DNA of 5,810 nt from Flavobacterium sp. GTDB lineage: Bacteria; Bacteroidota; Bacteroidia; Flavobacteriales; Flavobacteriaceae. Made by a program: the position numbers and the translations under genes. Positions 1 through 4,303 of this stretch are shown here, piece by piece. The stretch is taken from contig JADMKR010000065.1 of assembly GCA_015478765.1 (NCBI GenBank), positions 1-5,810 on the forward strand, given 5' to 3'. Under the pieces are notes generated by a model. That model saw nothing but the letters and a program-made list of their open reading frames with translations. It had not been told where the DNA came from and did no database searches. How positions within the stretch are numbered: position 1 is the stretch's first letter; each line of letters opens with the position of its first letter.

Positions 1-1
1 C

Positions 2-199
2 GACTTTTTCAATTTCGTGCCCTCGCGCAGTGCAATAGATAGCATCGAAATTTTTAATATTCTTGGACAGCGGGTTTTGTGGGTTGCGCCAGCACAACCA
101 GGCGAGCCCGTTACTATTTCCGCATTGCAAAGCGGGACATTTATTGTTAAGGTTTCCACTGTGGCCGGAACTTTCTCTTCAAAGTTGATAAAGTTATAA
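2..199 (+). CDS. C-terminal end of a secreted protein with a T9SS type A sorting domain (5' partial)
   Basis: Only the last 65 residues are in the window, and the frame is open to the left edge. The tail matches the type IX secretion C-terminal sorting domain: an IEIFNILGQRVL strand motif, then ISALQSGTFIVKVST, then a Lys-rich end (SSKLIKL) just before the TAA. In Bacteroidota this beta-sandwich domain directs a protein across the outer membrane through the T9SS, after which it is cleaved and the protein is anchored or released. The parent protein should therefore be exported and carry an N-terminal Sec signal outside the window. Its catalytic or adhesive function cannot be told from this piece. 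The internal ATG at 17 lies inside the domain and is not a credible start. The family assignment is confident; the protein's identity is unknown. Confidence 0.85.
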   Translation, partial: DFFNFVPSRSAIDSIEIFNILGQRVLWVAPAQPGEPVTISALQSGTFIVKVSTVAGTFSSKLIKL

Positions 200-309
200 C
201 TAAGTAAATTTTCATAGGCTTCTGCGCAGATCTAATCGTTCGTGAAGAATGCTTTTGCAGACAGATTTTTTCTTTCAATTTTTTCTATATTGCGGCAACT
301 TAGTAAAAT

Positions 310-1821
310 ATGGAAAGTCAAGATATCGACCCAAAATTACCCGCGGATGAACCGTTGATCATCAATAAAAAACTCTCATTACTCGAAGCCCTCATCCCAC
401 TTTTCGCACTAATAGCGATGCTTGCTTACAATGTTTACGTCTATGGCGATGAAGCAACCGGCGGTTCGAATCAGTTTATACTGCTGTTGGGTGGTGCAAT
501 TGCGGCCATCGTCGGATTCAGAAATAGGGTCGGTTATGAAGCAATGCTTGAAGAAATCGCCAAAAATGTCAAGTCGACCACGGGCGCTATATTAATCCTA
601 TTGATGGTAGGTGCGCTCTCGGGGACATGGCTTATCAGTGGTATAATCCCTACCATGATCTACTACGGATTGCAGGTGCTGCATCCGTCGATATTTCTGC
701 CCGCCTGTGTGGTCATTTGTTCGATAATATCGGTGGCTACAGGAAGTTCCTGGACAACTTCGGCGACGGTTGGAATTGCTTTAATCGGAATCGGTGCGAC
801 GATCGGAATGCCATTGGGAATGGTAGCCGGTGCAGTAATATCGGGCGCTTATTTCGGCGACAAGCTTTCACCGCTTTCCGATACTACCAACCTCGCCCCT
901 GCAATGGCTGGTTCAGACTTGTTTACACACATTCGTTACATGCTGTACACGACAGTACCAACGATGATTTTGACACTGATCATCTTTGTTTTTTTAGGCC
1001 TTTCCCAAACAACCACTGGTACGCCAAATGACACCGAGATACTATCCGCCATTCAGGCAACATTTAATGTGTCGCCCTGGCTGTTCGTGGTGCCTGCCCT
1101 GGTGATCATTATGATCGTAAAAAAAACCGACCCGTTGGTAGCTTTGCTGGCCGGAACGCTATTAGGCGGAATTTTCGCCTTGATTTTTCAACCTGAATTG
1201 GTCGCGAAAATTGGCGGTTCCGCGCAACTCGATTTTATTTCCGGCTATAAAGGCGTTATGAACGCAATTACTGTCGAGACCAACATCGAAACCACAAGCG
1301 CCGTCTTAAACGACCTTTTTTCGTCGAAAGGAATGATCGGAATGATGGGAACGATTTGGCTTATCATCTGCGCAATGGTTTTTGGCGGGGTCATGGAAGC
1401 TATCGGTGCTCTTACGCGAATAACCGATGCGCTGCTGAAAACCTTCAATACCGTCTTCGGACTGTTCGCTAGCACCGTAGCGAGCTGCCTGGCGTTGAAC
1501 CTCACGGCCTCCGATCAATATCTTGCCATCGTTGTTCCCGGAAAAATGTTCTCCAAGGCTTATGCCGATAAGAATTTGGCTCCCGAGAATTTAAGCCGTA
1601 CACTGGAAGATGCCGGGACGGTGACATCGGTGCTTGTGCCGTGGAACACTTGCGGCGCCTATCAGGCCGGGGTGTTGGGAGTATCCACCTTCAGTTACTT
1701 GCCGTATGCATTATTCAATATCATCAGTCCGTTTATGACCCTGCTCTTTGCTGCATTCCATATAAAAATCAAACAATTAAACGATAGCGCTCCATCATCG
1801 ACAAAAACTATCGTAAAATAA
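310..1821 (+). CDS. nhaC: Na+/H+ antiporter, NhaC family
   Basis: This 503-residue polytopic inner-membrane protein should exchange cytoplasmic Na+ for external H+, serving sodium and pH homeostasis. Visible NhaC-family signatures are ATGSSWTT (about 143-150), YFGDKLSPLSDTTNLAP (181-197), LEDAGT (432-437) and VPWNTCGAY (443-451). They are set among roughly eleven or more hydrophobic segments between residues 22 and 485. The hydrophilic N-terminus (1-20) and short polar C-terminus (487-503) suit a full-length member of usual size. The ATG is preceded by an A-rich leader (TAGTAAAAT) without a Shine-Dalgarno, as is common in Bacteroidota. It is separated by 110 bp from the upstream T9SS-domain gene and by 83 bp from the peroxiredoxin, and seems to be its own unit. 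No intrinsic terminator follows its stop, so readthrough into the peroxiredoxin is possible. Ion specificity is inferred from the family. Confidence 0.93.
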   Translation: MESQDIDPKLPADEPLIINKKLSLLEALIPLFALIAMLAYNVYVYGDEATGGSNQFILLLGGAIAAIVGFRNRVGYEAMLEEIAKNVKSTTGAILILLMVGALSGTWLISGIIPTMIYYGLQVLHPSIFLPACVVICSIISVATGSSWTTSATVGIALIGIGATIGMPLGMVAGAVISGAYFGDKLSPLSDTTNLAPAMAGSDLFTHIRYMLYTTVPTMILTLIIFVFLGLSQTTTGTPNDTEILSAIQATFNVSPWLFVVPALVIIMIVKKTDPLVALLAGTLLGGIFALIFQPELVAKIGGSAQLDFISGYKGVMNAITVETNIETTSAVLNDLFSSKGMIGMMGTIWLIICAMVFGGVMEAIGALTRITDALLKTFNTVFGLFASTVASCLALNLTASDQYLAIVVPGKMFSKAYADKNLAPENLSRTLEDAGTVTSVLVPWNTCGAYQAGVLGVSTFSYLPYALFNIISPFMTLLFAAFHIKIKQLNDSAPSSTKTIVK

Positions 1822-1846
1822 TTTAATACCATCTAAAAACTATCGT
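1803..1846 (+). repeat. 12-bp direct repeat upstream of the peroxiredoxin promoter
   Basis: AAAAACTATCGT occurs perfectly at 1803-1814 and 1835-1846, a start-to-start spacing of 32 bp (about three helical turns). The core also occurs inverted as ACGATAG at 1781-1787, so the 7-mer CTATCGT appears three times in 66 bp counting both strands. The upstream copies lie in the last codons of nhaC; the last one abuts the proposed -33 element of the peroxiredoxin promoter. A binding site for an activator is an inference from spacing and position only. Confidence 0.5.
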
Positions 1847-1872
1847 TGTACTGTATTTATATAGTACTTTTG
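1846..1872 (+). promoter_or_regulatory. Putative Bacteroidota-type promoter of the peroxiredoxin gene
   Basis: TACTTTTG at 1865-1872 matches the -7 consensus TAnnTTTG exactly. A TTG at 1846-1848 could be the -33 element, though the 16-bp spacer is slightly short of the usual 17-23 bp. Transcription would begin near 1879, which excludes the upstream TTG at 1878 as a start codon and fits the ATG at 1905. Confidence 0.6.
1848..1867. promoter_or_regulatory. Near-perfect 20-bp dyad overlapping the peroxiredoxin promoter (possible operator)
   Basis: The arms GTACTGTAT (1848-1856) and ATATAGTAC (1859-1867) are inverted repeats with one mismatch and a 2-bp centre. The right arm overlaps the first three bases of the -7 box and the rest fills the spacer. 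This is a typical placement for a dimeric repressor or a spacer-binding regulator. It does not match the classical PerR box or the four-part OxyR site, so the regulator is unknown. Confidence 0.5.
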
Positions 1873-1904
1873 ACACATTGAAAAACCAATTAAAATTTAA
1901 TCAT

Positions 1905-2540
1905 ATGTCATTAGTAGGTAAAAAATTTCCAAGTATTGCAGTAGATGCCATTTCAGAAATGGGGGATAATATGAAGATCAACATCTTCGACGAAGCAATC
2001 AACAATAATAAGAAGGTTCTTTTGTTTTGGTATCCCAAAGATTTTACATTCGTTTGTCCAACCGAATTGCACGCTTTTCAGGCAGCACTTCCTGAATTTG
2101 AAAAAAGAAATACAATCGTTATTGGAGCTTCATGTGACACCAACGAAGTTCACTTCGCATGGTTGAATACTCCTAAAAACAATGGCGGAATCGAAGGCGT
2201 AACTTATCCGATCTTAGCCGATACCAACCGCAATCTTGCGAACATCCTCGGAATTTTGGATATCGAATCGACTGAGTACAGTGAAGAAACTGATTCTGTA
2301 ATAATTGAAGGTTCCAATGTGACCTACCGAGCTACCTATCTGGTTGACGAAACCGGAAAGATATTTCATGAAAGCGTAAACGATATGCCATTAGGCCGTA
2401 ACGTTAATGAATATTTACGCCTCATCGATGCTTACACGCACGTTCAGACAAAAGGTGAAGTTTGTCCTGCCAATTGGGAGGAAGGAAAAGAGGCAATGGA
2501 AGCGACACGTGAAGGTGTGGCATCTTACCTGAAAAACTAG
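1905..2540 (+). CDS. Typical 2-Cys peroxiredoxin (AhpC/TSA family)
   Basis: This 211-residue cytoplasmic thiol peroxidase reduces H2O2 and organic hydroperoxides. The peroxidatic Cys51 sits in the PKDFTFVCP motif (Pro44, Thr48, Cys51), the resolving Cys187 is in GEVCPANW, and the likely active-site Arg is Arg142 (YRATY). A third cysteine, Cys77 (GASCD), is also present. The protein has GGIEG (94-98) where sensitive eukaryotic Prx have GGLG, and it ends SYLKN, so the C-terminal YF motif is absent. That suggests altered sensitivity to overoxidation. The frame is open from a TTG at 1878, but the ATG at 1905 is preferred: MSLVGKKFPS is the expected start, an A/T-rich leader precedes it, and the TTG falls at or before the predicted transcription start. 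The thioredoxin downstream is a plausible reductant. No AhpF-type flavoprotein is in the window. Confidence 0.93.
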   Translation: MSLVGKKFPSIAVDAISEMGDNMKINIFDEAINNNKKVLLFWYPKDFTFVCPTELHAFQAALPEFEKRNTIVIGASCDTNEVHFAWLNTPKNNGGIEGVTYPILADTNRNLANILGILDIESTEYSEETDSVIIEGSNVTYRATYLVDETGKIFHESVNDMPLGRNVNEYLRLIDAYTHVQTKGEVCPANWEEGKEAMEATREGVASYLKN

Positions 2541-2555
2541 TTTCCAATATTTAAA

Positions 2556-2592
2556 TTCCAAATTCCAAATATCAATTCTTTGGAATTTGGAA
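2556..2592. repeat. Perfect 14-bp inverted repeat between peroxiredoxin and thioredoxin genes
   Basis: TTCCAAATTCCAAA (2556-2569) and TTTGGAATTTGGAA (2579-2592) are exact inverted repeats around a 9-nt loop. They form an A/T-rich hairpin 16 bp after the peroxiredoxin stop. Each arm contains two tandem TTCCAAA-like units, and a further TTCCAA lies at 2542-2547. No clean U-tract follows, so it may be a weak or bidirectional terminator, an mRNA 3'-end stabiliser that lets the first gene be expressed above the second, or a dispersed intergenic repeat. Confidence 0.7.
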
Positions 2593-2609
2593 CTTTATAA
2601 TTAGATTTT
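2579..2609 (+). promoter_or_regulatory. Possible internal promoter for the thioredoxin gene
   Basis: TTTG at 2579-2582 is followed after exactly 19 bp by TAGATTTT (2602-2609), a 7/8 match to TAnnTTTG. The spacing is that of the Bacteroidota consensus and the start codon is 21 bp further on. The -33 element would lie in the right arm of the inverted repeat. In such A/T-rich DNA a chance match is quite possible. Confidence 0.35.
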
Positions 2610-2630
2610 CAACCTTTAAAAAACAATATT

Positions 2631-2939
2631 ATGTTAATCGAATTAAATGAGGATACGTTGCAGGACATTGTCAATTCCAATGAAAAAGTAATGGTCCAAT
2701 ATTCCGCTTCATGGTGTGGTAACTGCCGAATCATGAAACCAAAGTTCAAAAAACTGGCATCGGAAAATGAAAGCATGACATTCGTCATTGTCGATGCCGA
2801 AAAGTCGCCCGAATCAAGAAAACTTGCCAATGTTTCTAATCTTCCAACTTTCGCAGCATTCGTAGGCGGTAAGCTTGTAAAAGAAACACAAACAAACAAA
2901 GCTGATGTTCTTGCCGAACTGGTAGACGAAGTCAAATAA
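2631..2939 (+). CDS. Small thioredoxin family protein with a WCGNC active site
   Basis: This 102-residue single-domain thioredoxin fold has no signal peptide, so it should act in the cytoplasm as a dithiol reductant or disulfide exchanger. The active site is W28-C29-G30-N31-C32, followed by R-I-M-K-P, and the conserved cis-proline is Pro72 in NLPTF. A VVDAEKSPE-like stretch (53-61) matches the usual beta3 region. Classical thioredoxins have WCGPC; Asn for Pro usually shifts the redox potential, so its role may differ from general TrxA. C29 and C32 are its only cysteines. It lies 90 bp after the peroxiredoxin and 25 bp before the DUF6952-like gene, which suggests that it recycles the peroxiredoxin, though that is an inference from context. 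Its ATG follows an A-rich leader (TTTAAAAAACAATATT). Confidence 0.9.
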   Translation: MLIELNEDTLQDIVNSNEKVMVQYSASWCGNCRIMKPKFKKLASENESMTFVIVDAEKSPESRKLANVSNLPTFAAFVGGKLVKETQTNKADVLAELVDEVK

Positions 2940-2964
2940 TAATCCATTAAATCGCAGCTTCCTT

Positions 2965-3222
2965 ATGAAATTACCCGTAATAAAACATCTGACCCAATTT
3001 ATAGAAGAAAACGATCAGGATTACCTGATTGAAGCTATCGAAGTTTTGGAAGCGCTGACAGAAGTCCCTTCTTTAAAGGATGAGGAACTGGATGTGATTG
3101 GCGAACTAATCTCCAATATGTATGGCGCGATCGAAGTAAACAAAATGGTGCAGTCGGGTACCGATAAAAAGGAAGCCCTGAACGCGTTCATGAAACGGGT
3201 GATGGGATCGATCGACAAATAA
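2965..3222 (+). CDS. Conserved small helical protein, probably DUF6952 family
   Basis: The product is an 85-residue acidic protein of unknown function. It has no cysteine, no signal peptide and no membrane segment. Sequence pattern suggests about four helices: near 3-14, 17-32, 38-63 and 67-82. Conserved-looking blocks are LPVIKHL at the start, EALTEVPSLKDEELDVIGE (29-47) and ALNAFMKRV (71-79). I recall this as the DUF6952 family of flavobacteria, but could not verify it. The gene starts 25 bp after the thioredoxin stop with no promoter between, and a strong terminator begins 18 bp after its own stop. It is therefore most likely the last gene of the peroxiredoxin/thioredoxin unit. Lacking cysteines it cannot be a redox enzyme itself; an adaptor or regulatory role is possible but not shown. 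Confidence 0.8.
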   Translation: MKLPVIKHLTQFIEENDQDYLIEAIEVLEALTEVPSLKDEELDVIGELISNMYGAIEVNKMVQSGTDKKEALNAFMKRVMGSIDK

Positions 3223-3240
3223 TTTTGCATTACAAATTAG

Positions 3241-3268
3241 AAAGCTGCCTTATGGCGGCTTTTTTTTT
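3241..3268 (+). terminator. Rho-independent terminator of the peroxiredoxin-thioredoxin-DUF6952 unit
   Basis: AAAGCTGCC (3241-3249) pairs with GGCGGCTTT (3254-3262) through nine positions, one of them a G-U wobble, around a TTAT loop. An unbroken T-run covers 3260-3268. It lies 18 bp after the DUF6952-like stop and separates this unit from tpx. The opposite strand lacks a comparable T-tract, so it is directional. Confidence 0.9.
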
Positions 3269-3351
3269 GCCAAATTTCATTCCGCCATTCGGCCAATTGC
3301 ATTTTCTGCCACAAACTACCATTTTCTATTATCAAATCCGTCCTAATTCCC

Positions 3352-3359
3352 TATTTTTG
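3352..3359 (+). promoter_or_regulatory. Putative -7 element of the tpx promoter
   Basis: TATTTTTG is an exact TAnnTTTG match 20 bp before the tpx ATG, in the 157-bp gap after a strong terminator, so a promoter is needed here. No clear -33 TTG is seen; only TTA occurs near 3329-3331, at about the right distance. The flank continues GACA exactly as at the peroxiredoxin promoter. Confidence 0.6.
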
Positions 3360-3379
3360 ACAGTCTAAAATCAAATTCA

Positions 3380-3877
3380 ATGGCTACAATAACATTAGGC
3401 GGTAATCCCGTAAGCACCAGCGGAAATCTTCCTGAAAAAGGTACATCCGCAAAACCTTTTACACTTCGAAAAACCGATTTATCAACTGCAACTCTTTCCG
3501 ATTTCTCAGGAAAGAAAATTATAATGAACATCTTCCCGAGCATCGACACCGGTACTTGCGCGGCGTCGGTTCGCGAGTTCAACAAACGCGCTTCCGAGCT
3601 CGACAATACCGTAGTGCTTTGCATCTCACGCGATTTGCCATTCGCACAACAGCGCTTTTGTGGTGCCGAAGGATTGGACAATGTGATCACGCTGTCTGAT
3701 TTCTACGATGGTAAATTCGGTAAAGACTACGGATTGGAAATTACCGATGGGAAACTTGCCGGATTTCATTCAAGAGCTCTTATAGCCATTGATGAAAAGG
3801 GAAGCATCATACATTGCGAGCAGGTTGCCGAAATTGCGAATGAACCTGATTACGAAGCGGCTATTTCTGCATTGTAA
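3380..3877 (+). CDS. tpx: Thiol peroxidase (atypical 2-Cys peroxiredoxin)
   Basis: This 165-residue, full-length Tpx reduces lipid and other hydroperoxides in the cytoplasm using thioredoxin. The hallmark motif NIFPSIDTGTCAASVREFN carries the peroxidatic Cys60. CISRDLPFAQQRFCGAEGL (81-99) carries the resolving Cys94, matching the Cys61/Cys95 pair of E. coli Tpx. The likely active-site Arg is Arg132 (HSRA). Cys81 is also usual for the family; Cys146 (IIHCEQ) is an additional cysteine. The ATG is supported by the family-typical start MATITLGGNPV and by the nearby -7 element, giving a very short leader. It is the first gene of a unit with the lipid kinase, whose ATG overlaps its TAA. The thioredoxin encoded about 440 bp upstream is a candidate electron donor. 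Confidence 0.96.
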   Translation: MATITLGGNPVSTSGNLPEKGTSAKPFTLRKTDLSTATLSDFSGKKIIMNIFPSIDTGTCAASVREFNKRASELDNTVVLCISRDLPFAQQRFCGAEGLDNVITLSDFYDGKFGKDYGLEITDGKLAGFHSRALIAIDEKGSIIHCEQVAEIANEPDYEAAISAL

Positions 3878-4260
3878 TGGAATTCGAACGGGACAGGAAA
3901 TTCTACAGCGGCCGATTAAAAAGTTTTAAATATGCCTTTCGCGGTGCCTTTAAACTAGTCACTTCCGAACACAGCATAATGGCGCAGTTCGGTATTGCCA
4001 TGATTATGGTCGCACTCGGATTTATCTTTGGGATCTCACCAACCGAATGGATGCTGCAAACACTTGCTACCGGTATGGTTCTGGGGATTGAAGGAGTAAA
4101 TACTGCTGTGGAAAAAATAGCCGACTTCGTGCATCCGCAATTTAATGAGAAAATTGGATTCATTAAAGATGTGGCCGCAGGCGCCGTATTTTTTGCTGCG
4201 CTGGCGGCGCTGATTATCGGTTTGATCATCTATGTCCCGCACATTCTAAATTTGATTTAA
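3877..4260 (+). CDS. dgkA: Diacylglycerol/undecaprenol kinase, DgkA family
   Basis: This small (127-residue) integral membrane kinase phosphorylates diacylglycerol or undecaprenol with ATP, recycling membrane or cell-wall lipid carriers. Its core is EGVNTAVEKIADF (72-84), with Glu72, Asn75 and Glu79, followed by IKDVAAGAV, with Asp98. These match the metal/ATP-binding residues of the family. Glu31 in TSEHSIMAQF corresponds to the conserved N-terminal acidic residue. Three hydrophobic segments are visible at about 36-53, 57-71 and 99-121, after an amphipathic Arg/Lys-rich N-terminus. The start ATG overlaps the tpx stop (TAATG), indicating translational coupling and co-transcription. Substrate is unresolved: Gram-positive members use undecaprenol and E. 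coli DgkA uses diacylglycerol; the sequence alone does not decide. The gene symbol follows the family. Confidence 0.9.
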   Translation: MEFERDRKFYSGRLKSFKYAFRGAFKLVTSEHSIMAQFGIAMIMVALGFIFGISPTEWMLQTLATGMVLGIEGVNTAVEKIADFVHPQFNEKIGFIKDVAAGAVFFAALAALIIGLIIYVPHILNLI

Positions 4261-4283
4261 ACCACAATTTTTATCTATTTTTA
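4251..4283 (+). promoter_or_regulatory. Possible ftsK promoter
   Basis: TTTG at 4251-4254, within the last codons of the lipid kinase gene, is followed after 21 bp by TATTTTTA (4276-4283), a 7/8 match to TAnnTTTG. The ftsK ATG lies 20 bp downstream, as for tpx. No terminator is seen between the two genes, so readthrough from tpx-dgkA may also contribute. Confidence 0.4.
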
Positions 4284-4303
4284 TAGCCAATATAAAACGA
4301 CTG

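Noticed and set aside
221..230. The palindrome TCTGCGCAGA between the T9SS-domain gene and nhaC, as a terminator or operator
   Set aside because: A 10-bp palindrome with no loop cannot form a terminator hairpin, no T-tract follows directly, and it does not lie in a recognisable promoter. Chance is a sufficient explanation.
200..309. A promoter for nhaC
   Set aside because: TAAATTTT (205-212) with TTG 17 bp upstream, and TATATTG (286-292), are only partial matches in A/T-rich DNA; neither stands out enough to annotate.
627..1031. A 134-codon + strand open frame inside nhaC
   Set aside because: It is an out-of-frame shadow fully inside the well-supported antiporter, with an Arg/Asn/Cys-rich composition unlike a real protein.
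1878..1904. A TTG-initiated extension of the peroxiredoxin by nine residues
   Set aside because: The predicted transcription start lies at about 1879, the extension is atypical for the family, and the ATG at 1905 gives the usual MSLVGKKFPS start.
2609..2947. A 112-codon minus-strand open frame opposite the thioredoxin gene
   Set aside because: It is the antisense shadow of a clear thioredoxin gene; its product has low-complexity Ser/Thr-rich composition and no recognisable motif.
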